A stretch of DNA of 64,000 nt from Paraburkholderia rhizosphaerae (GCF_004366595.1 NZ_SORE01000002.1:62001-126000), one strand, 5' to 3'. Positions 1 through 9,229 are shown, counted from the stretch's first letter. Program-made: numbers and translations. The notes: generated from the letters alone by a model not told the origin.

Positions 1-1
1 T

Positions 2-1306
2 ACGCAAATCGATTCGCGCCGTTCGTATGGCTTCGTTGCCGGCCCGGGTGTGTTCGAAACCACGGTGACACGGCCCGATCTGTTCGGCAATTACTATCGC
101 GAACAATTGAGGTTGCTGGCGAAGAATCATCACGTGGCGATTGAAGTCGGCGTATCTGATCAGGCCATTCCGATTCACTTCGCGTTTGCCGAGGGGATTC
201 ATCTCGAAGGCGATCTCGATCGCGACCGTCTGTTCATGATGCGCGACGTGTTCGATACGCCGGATCTCGCGCTGCTCGACGATCGCATCGTCAACGGCAC
301 GTATGAGCCGATGCCTGGCGAGCCGCATCCGCTTGCACTGTTTACGGCGGCGCGTGTCGATTTCTCGCTGCATCGGCTGAAGCATTACACGGCGACATCG
401 CCGACGCATTTCCAGAACTATGTGCTGTACACGAACTATCAGTTCTACATCGATGAGTTCGTGAAGCTCGGCCGCACGATGATGACGCATACCGACGACG
501 CGGACCTGCGCGCGTATCGCAGCGAGTACACGTCGTTCGTCGAGCCTGGTGACGTGACCACGTATAACGCGAATCTCGGCGAGCAGGCGGGCGATGGCAC
601 GCCGCCGCCGCGGTTGCCGCAGATGCCCGCGTATCACCTGAAGCGCGCGGACGGCGGCGGCATTTCGATGGTCAACATCGGCGTTGGGCCGTCGAACGCG
701 AAGACGATTACCGACCATATCGCGGTGCTGCGACCGCACGCGTGGATCATGCTTGGGCACTGCGCGGGCCTGCGCAATACGCAGCGTCTGGGCGACTATG
801 TGCTGGCGCACGGCTATGTGCGTGAAGATCATGTGCTCGATGACGATCTGCCGCTATGGGTGCCGATTCCGGCGCTTGCCGAAGTGCAGGTCGCGCTCGA
901 GCGCGCGGTCGCGCAGGTGACGCAACTCGATGGTGCCGAGTTGAAGCGTGTGATGCGTACGGGGACGGTCGCGAGTGTCGATAACCGCAACTGGGAATTG
1001 CGCGATCATCGCGAGCCGGTGCAGCGGCTGTCGCAAAGCCGCGCGATTGCGCTCGATATGGAAAGCGCGACGATCGCCGCGAATGGGTTCCGGTTTCGCG
1101 TGCCGTATGGCACGTTGCTGTGTGTGTCGGATAAGCCATTGCATGGCGAACTGAAATTGCCAGGGATGGCTGATCAGTTTTACCGCGCGCAGGTCGATCA
1201 GCATTTGCAGATCGGTGTGGCGGCGATGGAACTGTTGCGAGCCGATGGGTTGCATCGGTTGCATAGCCGGAAGTTGCGGAGTTTTGCGGAGGTGGCTTTT
1301 CAGTAG
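2..1306 (+). CDS. amn: AMP nucleosidase (5' end outside window)
   Basis: AMP nucleosidase hydrolyses AMP to adenine and ribose 5-phosphate in cytosolic purine salvage. The frame is open from base 2, so the true start lies upstream; the GTG at 50 sits inside conserved sequence (GFVAGPGVFETTVTRPDLF spans it) and is internal. About 434 codons are visible against roughly 480-500 in the family, so only the extreme N-terminus is missing. The C-terminal half has the purine-phosphorylase-like fold, with GGISMVNIGVGPSNAKTI, GHCAGLRNTQ and the nucleoside-binding signature ALDMESATIAANG. The gene ends at a TAG and is followed by a gap holding only a gene remnant. The assignment rests on family motifs and is firm. 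Confidence 0.92.
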   Translation, partial: TQIDSRRSYGFVAGPGVFETTVTRPDLFGNYYREQLRLLAKNHHVAIEVGVSDQAIPIHFAFAEGIHLEGDLDRDRLFMMRDVFDTPDLALLDDRIVNGTYEPMPGEPHPLALFTAARVDFSLHRLKHYTATSPTHFQNYVLYTNYQFYIDEFVKLGRTMMTHTDDADLRAYRSEYTSFVEPGDVTTYNANLGEQAGDGTPPPRLPQMPAYHLKRADGGGISMVNIGVGPSNAKTITDHIAVLRPHAWIMLGHCAGLRNTQRLGDYVLAHGYVREDHVLDDDLPLWVPIPALAEVQVALERAVAQVTQLDGAELKRVMRTGTVASVDNRNWELRDHREPVQRLSQSRAIALDMESATIAANGFRFRVPYGTLLCVSDKPLHGELKLPGMADQFYRAQVDQHLQIGVAAMELLRADGLHRLHSRKLRSFAEVAFQ

Positions 1307-1422
1307 GTTGGCGTTGACAGCGCAGGGCAGCGGGTCAAGCCGCGATGTTGGCCGGCGTGAACCGCTGCCTGCGGTATAGGCTGTTGATCAGAGCGTTACT
1401 TTGCTGCCTTTGCCGTCAGTGA

Positions 1423-1680
1423 CTTGAAGGAACTCGCGAAGGTGTTGACCGGCTCGGAGCGTGCGCCATCGTGCACCGAATGATCCGGGAGCATACGGAT
1501 CGCTTTCTCCGCGACGAAGCGGCCATGCCAGGTGTGATGGATGAACTCGGGCTTTCACCCGAAGAGCGTAGCCCGGTGTATCGCTACATTGCGGGAATGC
1601 GGGCACTCATGGCTGGAACGGTCGCTTTTTGCGCTGGATCAGATCGATATCGACTGTCTTCCGAATTGGCAGTCGCGTGA
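1423..1680 (+). pseudogene. Terpene synthase C-terminal remnant
   Basis: This short open stretch (stop upstream at 1420-1422, possible GTG at 1471) encodes the helical end typical of bacterial class I terpene synthases: a segment like MIREHTDRFLRDEAAMPG, then LGLSPEERSPVYRYIAGMR, then LMAGTVAF and a terminal DRY, which matches the usual W.GN..W...T.RY ending of the family. The upstream two thirds of such an enzyme (about 330 residues), including the DDxx(D/E) and NSE metal-binding motifs, are absent. No terpene-synthase sequence was recognised in the other frames upstream. It is best read as the decayed 3' end of a lost terpene cyclase gene. The match is by pattern recognition only. Confidence 0.5.
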
Positions 1681-1780
1681 ATTGGCAGCCGCGTGAAATA
1701 CCTTCCGGAGCGGCCGCGAAGCGGATGTAGCGCGATTTGAAACGGCGAGCTTTCGGCGGGGATCGCGACTAAATCGCCGT

Positions 1781-2317
1781 TCAGGCAGACAGAAAGCCCC
1801 ACCCCACCAAACCAATCACACTCCCCGCCGCCAGCAGCCACAACGGATGAATCCGCGTCGTGAACGCAAGTGCGGCGCAAACGCCAGTGATATTCCACGC
1901 AAGCCAGCTCGTATCGGAAGCACGCGCGATCAACATCGCACTCGCCGCGACAAGCCCGGCCGTCACCGGCACAAGTCCCTTCTGCGCGATGCTGCGCCAC
2001 GGCCGGTCCTTGAAGCGTTCCCACGCATGCAGCGCAAGCGCGGTGACGAGCGATGACGGTCCGAACTTGGCGATCGACGTGACGAGCACGCCCGCCCAAC
2101 CGGCCACGTGCCAACCGACCAGCGTGACCACCATCATGTTCGGCCCCGGCGCCGCCTGCGCAAGCGCGAAGAGCGCGCTGAATTCGCTTGCCGGCATCCA
2201 GTGATGCACATCGACGACCTGCCGTTGCATTTCCGGGAGGATCGTATTGCCGCCGCCAAATGCGAGCAGCGATAACTGGCTGAAGATCAGCGCGAGCGCG
2301 ACCAGCGTGGCGATCAT
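1781..2317 (-). CDS. Chromate transporter, C-terminal-half type short CHR protein
   Basis: A 178-residue membrane protein of the CHR family, which exports chromate by proton or sulfate exchange; many members have untested substrates. The family signature FGGGNTILPEMQRQVVD lies near residue 20, then ALAQAAPGPNMMVVTLVGW, with hydrophobic helices to the end. It corresponds to one half of a full-length ChrA. The start overlaps the stop of the upstream CHR gene by four bases (ATGA at 2314-2317), so the two halves are translationally coupled and probably form a heterodimer. Chromate as the real substrate is inferred from family name only. Confidence 0.85.
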   Translation of the reverse strand: MIATLVALALIFSQLSLLAFGGGNTILPEMQRQVVDVHHWMPASEFSALFALAQAAPGPNMMVVTLVGWHVAGWAGVLVTSIAKFGPSSLVTALALHAWERFKDRPWRSIAQKGLVPVTAGLVAASAMLIARASDTSWLAWNITGVCAALAFTTRIHPLWLLAAGSVIGLVGWGFLSA

Positions 2318-2988
2318 GGTCGTGCGCCTCGTTCGTTCGCCGGCTTCGCCGACCTGGCCGCATGCGCCGCGAGCGCGATGCTAAGCGGCGTCAGCACTAA
2401 CATCGTCGGCAGCAACGGAAAGCGCAGCACCGCAATCGCGACGAATCCGAGCGCCGCGATGCCGGCCGCCACCGGCTTGCGCCGCAGCGGCATCAGAATC
2501 TTCGCCGCCATCGCGATCAGCAGTCCCGAAGCAGCGGCCGCGAGGCCCGCGAACAGATGCTGCACATGCGGATCGTTTTGCGTGTGCTCATAAAGCACGC
2601 CAAGCGCGATCACGACCAGCGACGGCCCGGCGATCAACCCAAGCAGGCCCGCCAGCGCGCCGCGCCATCCATGGAAGCGCATGCCGATCGCGACCGACAG
2701 GTTGATCACGTTGCCGCCCGGCAGAAACTGGCACAGCCCGAGCAGATCGGTGAACTCGGCGGCGCTAAGCCAGCGATGCTGTTCGACGACCGTGCGCCGC
2801 GCAAGCGGCAGCGCGCCGCCGAACGAAGTGAGACCCAACCCGAGAAATCCTTTGAAGATGTCGCCGACGCTCGGTATGCGGTCGGCTGCCGCAGCGTCCT
2901 CAGGTGAGTCGCCGGCTGTCGGCGTTGAACCGCGCCGGGCCAGCGGTTCCGGCGACCTCGACGCAGAAGAAGAGGAGTGTTGATTCAT
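2314..2988 (-). CDS. Chromate transporter, N-terminal-half type short CHR protein
   Basis: A 224-residue inner-membrane CHR-family protein, first gene of the leftward pair. After a roughly 45-residue polar Ser/Ala-rich leader, the CHR motif GLTSFGGALPLARRTVVEQ and the FLPGGNVINLSVAIG loop are visible, followed by several membrane helices. A GGAGGG ribosome-binding site precedes the ATG at 2988 by about nine bases. The gene overlaps the second CHR half by four bases. It is divergent from a LysR-type gene with about 115 bases between the two starts, so that regulator is the likely controller. The ion moved is not provable from sequence. Confidence 0.85.
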   Translation of the reverse strand: MNQHSSSSASRSPEPLARRGSTPTAGDSPEDAAAADRIPSVGDIFKGFLGLGLTSFGGALPLARRTVVEQHRWLSAAEFTDLLGLCQFLPGGNVINLSVAIGMRFHGWRGALAGLLGLIAGPSLVVIALGVLYEHTQNDPHVQHLFAGLAAAASGLLIAMAAKILMPLRRKPVAAGIAALGFVAIAVLRFPLLPTMLVLTPLSIALAAHAARSAKPANERGARP

Positions 2989-3065
2989 TTTGCAGTCGCC
3001 CTCCAGTAGAGGCTACGGAGAGTAGCGCTGTTCGCGAGCGGTGCAAAACGATTTTTACGGCGCTT

Positions 3066-3088
3066 GCTTGTGACTCCGGCTCACAAGC
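3066..3088. promoter_or_regulatory. Perfect 8-bp inverted repeat, candidate LysR operator
   Basis: The half-sites GCTTGTGA (3066-3073) and TCACAAGC (3081-3088) are perfectly inverted around a 7-base spacer, and contain the T-N11-A layout typical of LysR-family operators. The dyad ends 14 bases before the LysR ATG at 3103 and lies in the gap shared with the chromate-transporter genes, a position suited to autorepression and divergent control. Confidence 0.6.
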
Positions 3089-3102
3089 GTGATAATCGCG
3101 CG

Positions 3103-4020
3103 ATGATCCGCAAACTGCCACCCTTTCCCGCGCTGCGGGCGTTCGAAGCCGCCGCGCGTCACAACAGCTTCAGCGCCGCCGCTGACGAACTGCATGTGAC
3201 GCACGGTGCAATCAGCCGCCAGGTCGCGGCGCTCGAAGCATGGGTCGGTGTGCAGGTGTTCGACCGGATCGGCAAGCGCGTTCGCCTGACGGACAGCGGC
3301 CACCGTTATCTCGCGCAAGTGCAGGCCGCATTCGACAGTATCGCGTCGGCAACCGACCAGTTGCGCGACACCGGTGTCGTGCATGTGCTGCGCGTCAATG
3401 CATTGCCGACGTTCGCGATGAAATGGCTGCTGCCGCGTCTGAGCCAGTTTCAGCGCATCGCGCCGAACGTCGAACTGAGGCTCGCCACGTCGAACGCGCC
3501 GGTTGAATCGATCGACGGCTTCGACGTCGCGGTGCGGCGTGGTCCCGCGCATTGGCCGAACTGCGTGAGCGGGCATTTCCTCGACGAAAGCGAAGTGCCG
3601 GTCTGCAGTCCGGCGCTGCTGAAGCGCTCACCGATTCGCGTCGCCGACGATCTCGCGCGTCACGTGCTGCTGCATTCCGATACGCGGCCGGATGCGTGGC
3701 GCCAATGGTTGACCGTAGCGGGTGTGAAAGCGAAGTGCCGCAAGAAGCAGTCGTTCGACCATTTCTATCTGGCGCTGCAAGCGGCAGTCGACGGCCTCGG
3801 CGTGGCGCTCGGTCCGCTGCCGCTACTCGATGACGAACTCGCGTCCGGGCGCCTCGTCATGCCGCTGGAAGGGCCGCGCATCGATGCGCGCGGCTATTGG
3901 TGGGTGGCGCGGCGCGAGGTCTCGGACGCGCCGCTCGTCACGCAGTTTTGCCGCTGGCTCGAAGCGCAGTCGACGCAACAGATGAACCCGCAGCAGAAGA
4001 TTCGCGAACCGCGCGTGTGA
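3103..4020 (+). CDS. LysR-family transcriptional regulator (GcvA-like)
   Basis: A 305-residue regulator with an N-terminal winged helix-turn-helix (PFPALRAFEAAARHNSFSAA, then ELHVTHGAISRQVAALE at residues about 25-45) and a C-terminal periplasmic-binding-protein-like effector domain. The GcvA-like subgroup is suggested by RKLPPFPALRAFE at the start. The ATG at 3103 is preferred over an upstream in-frame TTG at 3064 because family alignment begins at MIRKLPPFPALRAF and because the upstream start would place the perfect palindrome at 3066-3088 inside the gene. Divergent position suggests it controls the CHR transporter pair and itself. The effector is unknown. Confidence 0.88.
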   Translation: MIRKLPPFPALRAFEAAARHNSFSAAADELHVTHGAISRQVAALEAWVGVQVFDRIGKRVRLTDSGHRYLAQVQAAFDSIASATDQLRDTGVVHVLRVNALPTFAMKWLLPRLSQFQRIAPNVELRLATSNAPVESIDGFDVAVRRGPAHWPNCVSGHFLDESEVPVCSPALLKRSPIRVADDLARHVLLHSDTRPDAWRQWLTVAGVKAKCRKKQSFDHFYLALQAAVDGLGVALGPLPLLDDELASGRLVMPLEGPRIDARGYWWVARREVSDAPLVTQFCRWLEAQSTQQMNPQQKIREPRV

Positions 4021-4075
4021 GCCCGAAGTTCACTGCGCATGCGGCTCGTAAGCAAGCTCAATAGCGCATGCGGAT

Positions 4076-4819
4076 TTACAGATAGAACATCCGGTCTTCG
4101 TCCGACTTCGCTGGATGCACTTCGGCTTCTTCGCGCTCTTCATAGAACGACAGCACCGCTTCGAGCACCTGGTCCGGATCGTCGATCACCTGCATCAGGT
4201 TCATATCTTCCGGATTGATCAGGCCCATCGGCACGAGCGCTTCCTGGAACCAGCCGAGCAGGCCTTTCCAGAACTCGGCGCCGACCATGATGATCGGCAC
4301 GTGACGCGACTTCTTCGTCTGAATGAGCGTGAGCACTTCGGCAAGTTCATCGAGCGTGCCGAAGCCGCCGGGCATCACGATCACCGCGTCCGAATTCTTC
4401 ACGAAAGTCACCTTGCGCGTGAAGAAATGCCGGAAGCGCAACGAGATATCCTGCCACTGGTTGCCCGATTGCTCATGCGGCAATTCGATATTCAGGCCCA
4501 CCGACGGTGCCTTGCCCGCATGCGCACCTTTGTTGGCCGCTTCCATAATGCCTGGGCCGCCGCCCGAGATCACCGCGAAGCCCGCGTCGGAGAGTTTGCG
4601 GGCAATCTGCATCGCCAGTTTGTAGTATGGGGAGTTCGGTTTAAGGCGCGCCGAACCATAGATGCTGACCGCTGGCCGGATCTCCGACAGGTACTCGGTC
4701 GCCTCGATAAACTCTGCCATAATCGTGAACATCTGCCACGATGCGCGCGCCTTCTTGGCTGTTGCGCGCTCTTGATCTGCGAGTGAACGCAGACTCGGAA
4801 TCACTTTTCTCTTAGTCAT
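4076..4819 (-). CDS. TIGR00730-type Rossmann-fold protein, LOG family
   Basis: A 247-residue protein of the LOG family, whose characterised members are cytokinin-activating phosphoribohydrolases or nucleotide 5'-monophosphate nucleosidases. The signature PGGFGTLDE (in VIVMPGGFGTLDELAEVLTL) and the GGGPGIMEAANKGA loop are both present, with SIYGSARL at the Rossmann entry. The ATG at 4819 (MTKRKVIPSLRSLADQE) is chosen over an upstream in-frame start at 4906 because the extra 29 residues have no family counterpart and overlap polA. The start codon lies one base from the divergent polA ATG. The likely activity is nucleotide hydrolysis, but substrate is unproven. Confidence 0.85.
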   Translation of the reverse strand: MTKRKVIPSLRSLADQERATAKKARASWQMFTIMAEFIEATEYLSEIRPAVSIYGSARLKPNSPYYKLAMQIARKLSDAGFAVISGGGPGIMEAANKGAHAGKAPSVGLNIELPHEQSGNQWQDISLRFRHFFTRKVTFVKNSDAVIVMPGGFGTLDELAEVLTLIQTKKSRHVPIIMVGAEFWKGLLGWFQEALVPMGLINPEDMNLMQVIDDPDQVLEAVLSFYEEREEAEVHPAKSDEDRMFYL

Positions 4820-4820
4820 A

Positions 4821-7634
4821 ATGCCTGAAGAACGAGATCTGGAAGCTGGGCTGAACACCGACCTGCAAGCGAAACCGGTAGCCGTTGCAAAGTCTGGGCC
4901 GGGCACAGCACTGGAAGGTAAGACCCTGCTATTGGTCGACGGTTCGAGTTATCTGTACCGGGCCTATCATGCGATGCCAGATTTGCGCAGCCCCGACGGA
5001 GCGCCGACGGGCGCGCTGTACGGCATCATCAATATGCTGCGCCGTATGCGCAAGGAAGTCACCGCAGAGTATAGCGCGTGCGTCTTCGATGCGAAGGGTA
5101 AGACGTTTCGCGACGACTGGTACCCGCAGTACAAGGCGAACCGCCCGTCGATGCCGGACGATCTGAGCCGGCAAATCGAGCCGATTCATGTCGCTGTGCG
5201 CGCGCTCGGCTGGCCGCTGCTGATGATCGACGGCGTCGAGGCCGACGATGTGATCGGTACGCTCGCCAAACAGGCGGAGCAGCGCGGCATGAACGTGATC
5301 GTCTCCACCGGCGACAAAGATCTCGCGCAGCTCGTGACTGACCATGTCACCCTCATCAATACGATGACGAACGAGACGCTCGATCGCGACGGCGTGATCG
5401 CCAAATTCGGCGTGCCGCCCGAGCGTATCGTCGATTATCTGTCGTTGATCGGCGATACCGTCGACAACGTGCCCGGCGTCGAGAAATGCGGCCCGAAGAC
5501 GGCCGTCAAATGGCTCACGCAGTTCGAAACGCTTGATGGCATCGTCGCACATGCGGCTGAGATCAAAGGTGCGGTAGGAGACAATCTGCGTCGTGCGCTC
5601 GACTTTCTGCCAATGGCGCGCAAGCTGGTGACGGTCGAGACCGCGTGCGATCTGACCGAACATATCAAGTCGCTCGAGGAGTCGCTTGCTTCGCGCGAAG
5701 AAGCGCGCGACGAACTGCGCGATCTGTTCACGCGGCATGGCTTCAAGACATGGCTGCGCGAAGTGGAGGCGGCTGAAGCCGTCGAAGGGCCGGGCGCCGG
5801 CGAAACGCCTGCGCCGGTCATCGATGGCGTACGCCATTACGACACCGTGCAGACATGGGACAAGTTCGACGAGTGGCTCGCTAGGATCGATGCAGCGCAG
5901 ATCACCGCGTTCGATACCGAAACGACGTCGCTGGACCCGATGATCGCGGAACTGGTCGGGCTGTCCATATCGGTTGAACCGGGCCATGCGGCCTATATTC
6001 CGGTTGCGCATCGCGGCCCTGACGTGCCGCTGCAATTGCCGCGCGAGGAAGTGCTCGCGAAGCTCAAGCCGTGGCTCGAGAGTGCGGATCGGAAAAAGGT
6101 CGGCCAGCATCTGAAATACGATGAACAGGTATTGGCCAACTACGGCATTGCGATGGACGGCGTCGAGCATGACACGCTGCTGCAGTCGTACGTGGTCGAG
6201 TCGCACCGTTCGCATGATATGGACAGCCTCGCGCTGCGCCATCTCGGTCTGAAGACGATCAAATACGAAGACGTGGCGGGCAAGGGCGCGCAGCAGATCG
6301 GCTTCGACGAAGTCGCGCTCGCGCAGGCCGCCGAATATGCGGCCGAAGATGCGGATATCACACTGCAGCTGCATCACGCGCTGTATCCGCAGGTGAAGGC
6401 CGAAGAAGGCCTCGAGTTCGTCTACCGCAACATCGAAATGCCGACCGCGCGCGTGCTGCGCAAGATGGAGCGCAACGGCGTGCTGATCGACGCGGCGAAG
6501 TTGCAGAAGCAAAGCAACGAAATCGCGGTGCGCCTCGTCGAGCTCGAAAAGCAGGCATACGAACTGGCGGGTGGCGAATTCAACATGGGGTCGCCGAAAC
6601 AGATCGGGCAGATTTTCTTCGAGAAGCTGCAGTTGCCGGTCACGAAGAAGACGCCGAGCGGCGCGCCGTCCACCGATGAAGAAGTGCTGCAAAAGCTCGC
6701 CGAGGACTACCCGCTGCCGAAGCTGCTGCTCGAGCACCGCGGTTTGTCGAAGCTGAAGTCAACCTACACCGACAAGCTGCCGCGCATGGTCAACGCGCGC
6801 ACCGGCCGCGTGCATACGAACTACGCGCAGGCCGTGGCGGTCACGGGCCGGCTTGCGTCGAACGATCCGAACCTGCAGAACATTCCGGTGCGCACCGGAG
6901 AAGGACGACGCATCCGCGAAGCGTTTATCGCGCCGCCGGGGCACAAGCTCGTGTCAGCGGACTACTCGCAAATCGAATTGCGGATCATGGCGCATATCTC
7001 CGGCGATGAGTCGTTGCTGCGCTCGTTTGCGCAAGGCGAAGACATTCACCGTGCGACAGCGTCCGAAGTGTTCGGCGTGACGCCGATCGAAGTGAGCGCC
7101 GATCAGCGGCGTATTGCGAAGGTGATCAACTTCGGCCTGATCTACGGGATGAGCTCGTTCGGTCTCGCATCGAATCTCGGCATCACGCGCGATGCGGCGA
7201 AGCTTTATATCGACCGCTACTTCGCGCGCTATCCGGGCGTCGCGCGCTATATGGACGATACGCGCGCGAGCGCGAAGCAGAAGGGCTATGTCGAAACCGT
7301 GTTCGGGCGCCGCCTGTGGCTGCCCGAGATCAACGGCGGCAATGGCCCGCGTCGGCAGGCCGCCGAGCGCGCGGCGATCAATGCGCCGATGCAGGGCACG
7401 GCAGCCGATCTGATCAAACTGTCGATGATTGCCGTGCAGAAATGGCTCGACGAATCGGGCACCGGCACGCGAATGATCATGCAGGTCCACGACGAACTGA
7501 TCCTCGAAGTGCCTGACGAAGAACTGTCCGAGGTGCGCGTGCGCTTGCCGGAGCTGATGTGCGGTGTCGCGTCGCTGAAGGTGCCGCTCGTTGCGGAGGT
7601 CGGCGCCGGCGCGAACTGGGAAGAAGCGCATTGA
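4821..7634 (+). CDS. polA: DNA polymerase I
   Basis: A 937-residue repair and Okazaki-fragment-processing polymerase. Domains in order: 5'-3' exonuclease (about residues 35-325; LLLVDGSSYLYRAYHAMP, VSTGDKDLAQLV), 3'-5' proofreading exonuclease (about 345-530; AFDTETTSLD, GQHLKYDE, YAAEDADITLQL, so the four metal-binding acids are kept), and polymerase (about 560-937). Motif A DYSQIELRI is near 713, motif B RRIAKVINFGLIYGMSSFG near 762 and motif C QVHDEL near 887. Length matches the family. The first 34 residues are poorly conserved, so a start slightly downstream is possible. It is divergent from the LOG gene with one base between starts. Confidence 0.96.
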   Translation: MPEERDLEAGLNTDLQAKPVAVAKSGPGTALEGKTLLLVDGSSYLYRAYHAMPDLRSPDGAPTGALYGIINMLRRMRKEVTAEYSACVFDAKGKTFRDDWYPQYKANRPSMPDDLSRQIEPIHVAVRALGWPLLMIDGVEADDVIGTLAKQAEQRGMNVIVSTGDKDLAQLVTDHVTLINTMTNETLDRDGVIAKFGVPPERIVDYLSLIGDTVDNVPGVEKCGPKTAVKWLTQFETLDGIVAHAAEIKGAVGDNLRRALDFLPMARKLVTVETACDLTEHIKSLEESLASREEARDELRDLFTRHGFKTWLREVEAAEAVEGPGAGETPAPVIDGVRHYDTVQTWDKFDEWLARIDAAQITAFDTETTSLDPMIAELVGLSISVEPGHAAYIPVAHRGPDVPLQLPREEVLAKLKPWLESADRKKVGQHLKYDEQVLANYGIAMDGVEHDTLLQSYVVESHRSHDMDSLALRHLGLKTIKYEDVAGKGAQQIGFDEVALAQAAEYAAEDADITLQLHHALYPQVKAEEGLEFVYRNIEMPTARVLRKMERNGVLIDAAKLQKQSNEIAVRLVELEKQAYELAGGEFNMGSPKQIGQIFFEKLQLPVTKKTPSGAPSTDEEVLQKLAEDYPLPKLLLEHRGLSKLKSTYTDKLPRMVNARTGRVHTNYAQAVAVTGRLASNDPNLQNIPVRTGEGRRIREAFIAPPGHKLVSADYSQIELRIMAHISGDESLLRSFAQGEDIHRATASEVFGVTPIEVSADQRRIAKVINFGLIYGMSSFGLASNLGITRDAAKLYIDRYFARYPGVARYMDDTRASAKQKGYVETVFGRRLWLPEINGGNGPRRQAAERAAINAPMQGTAADLIKLSMIAVQKWLDESGTGTRMIMQVHDELILEVPDEELSEVRVRLPELMCGVASLKVPLVAEVGAGANWEEAH

Positions 7635-7780
7635 GGGTGCACTGAACGGGTGTGGTGCCCGTGCTTCTTCCGGCGCGCATCACGCTGCGCCGTTCGCGAC
7701 ATTCGGCTAGTTCGGCCACGGCCTGCGGCGCACGCCGCTACGACGCCCAACAGATATGAATCAGAAACCGGAGAGTCTCG

Positions 7781-9229
7781 ATGCATCGTATCGTCGTCGT
7801 TGGTGGAGGAGCGGGCGGGCTGGAGCTTGCTACGCGTTTAGGTGATCGCTACGGGCGCAGCAGGAAAGTCACCCGGGCACGCGTTTATGTGACGCTGGTC
7901 GATCGCTATCCAACCCATGTGTGGAAACCGCTGCTGCATGAAGTCGCGGCGGGCAGCCTCGATCCGTTCATGCAGGAGTTGCCGTATGCGGCGCAGGCGC
8001 GCTGGCATGGTTTCGACTTCCAGCAGGGCGAACTCACGAAGCTCGACCGTTCGGCAAAGCGCATCACGCTCGGCTGCGTCAACGATGATGAAGGTGCCGA
8101 ACTGCTGCCGCAGCGCGAGCTGCAATACGACACGCTGGTTATCGCGATCGGTAGTACGACGCATTTTTTTGGCGTGCCGGGCGCATCTGAGAATTCGATT
8201 GCACTCGATACGGTTCCTCAGGCGGAGCGCTTTCGCAAACGGTTGATCGCGGCGTGCGTACGCGCGGAATATCGCGCGGAGCAACGCAGTGAACCACCGA
8301 AGGCCGAAGCGCAGGTTGAAACGCCGCAAGTGGCTACGCAAGACGTTACGCCGCCCGGGTACCAGCCTGCCGATCCAGTGGTAACCGCCGGCGCCGCGGC
8401 TGCCGCTGCGCCGGCAACCGGGCCGCGCATTCAGGTGGCAATTGTCGGCGGCGGCGCGACGGGTGTCGAACTGTCGGCTGAACTGCGCAACACCGCGCAT
8501 GTGTTGGCCGCGTATGGGCTGCACAAGCTCGATCCGCGCCACGACATCGGCATCGTGCTGATCGAAGCGGGTCCACGCATTTTGCCTGCGCTGCAGGAAC
8601 GCGTATCGACCGCGACCACCGAACTGTTGAACAAGCTCGGCGTGCAAGTGATGGTCGGCGAAACGGTCGCCGAAGTCGCACCGGGGGTCGTGCGCACGGC
8701 AAGCGGCAAGAGCGTGCGTGCCGATCTGACGGTCTGGGCGGCAGGCATCAAGGCGCCTTCCGTGCTCGGCGCACTCGATGGCCTGCCCGTCAATCGGCTC
8801 GGCCAACTGACGGTGCGCCGCACGCTGCAAACTGAAATCGACGACAACGTCTTCGCACTCGGCGACTGCGCGGCGTGCCCGTGGCCCGGCACCGAGCGCA
8901 ACGTGCCGCCGCGCGCGCAAGCCGCACACCAGCAGGCGAGCTTCCTGCTGAAAGCAATCGAAGACAGGCTCGCGGGCCGGACGCTGCCTGAATTCACCTA
9001 TCGCGATTTCGGGTCGCTGGTGTCGCTCGGCCATTTCAGCGCGGTCGGCAATCTGATGGGCGGATTGATCGGCGGCAACATGCTGATCGAAGGACTACTC
9101 GCGCGTTTTATGTATATGTCGCTCTATCGGCTGCATATCGCCGCATTGCACGGTTATCCGCGTATGGTGCTCGACACCTTCGCGCACTGGCTGCGTCGCA
9201 CGACGTCGCCGCGTGTGAAGTTGCACTGA
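7781..9229 (+). CDS. ndh: Type II NADH dehydrogenase (NDH-2 family)
   Basis: A 482-residue non-proton-pumping NADH:quinone oxidoreductase of the inner-membrane face. The FAD-binding motif VVVGGGAGGLELATRL starts at residue 5, the NADH-binding motif VAIVGGGATGVELSAEL near 220, and the second FAD contact VFALGDCAACPWPG near 365. The C-terminal stretch (GSLVSLGHFSAVGNLMGGL, then an amphipathic segment) is the usual quinone and membrane anchor region. A Pro/Ala/Thr-rich linker of about 45 residues (around 168-215) sits between the two nucleotide-binding parts and is longer than in typical NDH-2. The ATG at 7781 follows a GGAGAG ribosome-binding site. Confidence in family is high. Confidence 0.88.
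   Translation: MHRIVVVGGGAGGLELATRLGDRYGRSRKVTRARVYVTLVDRYPTHVWKPLLHEVAAGSLDPFMQELPYAAQARWHGFDFQQGELTKLDRSAKRITLGCVNDDEGAELLPQRELQYDTLVIAIGSTTHFFGVPGASENSIALDTVPQAERFRKRLIAACVRAEYRAEQRSEPPKAEAQVETPQVATQDVTPPGYQPADPVVTAGAAAAAAPATGPRIQVAIVGGGATGVELSAELRNTAHVLAAYGLHKLDPRHDIGIVLIEAGPRILPALQERVSTATTELLNKLGVQVMVGETVAEVAPGVVRTASGKSVRADLTVWAAGIKAPSVLGALDGLPVNRLGQLTVRRTLQTEIDDNVFALGDCAACPWPGTERNVPPRAQAAHQQASFLLKAIEDRLAGRTLPEFTYRDFGSLVSLGHFSAVGNLMGGLIGGNMLIEGLLARFMYMSLYRLHIAALHGYPRMVLDTFAHWLRRTTSPRVKLH

Noticed and set aside
4929..6737. 602-codon open frame antisense to polA
   Set aside because: It mirrors polA codons, has no family motifs and no ribosome-binding site; long antisense frames are expected in high-GC DNA.
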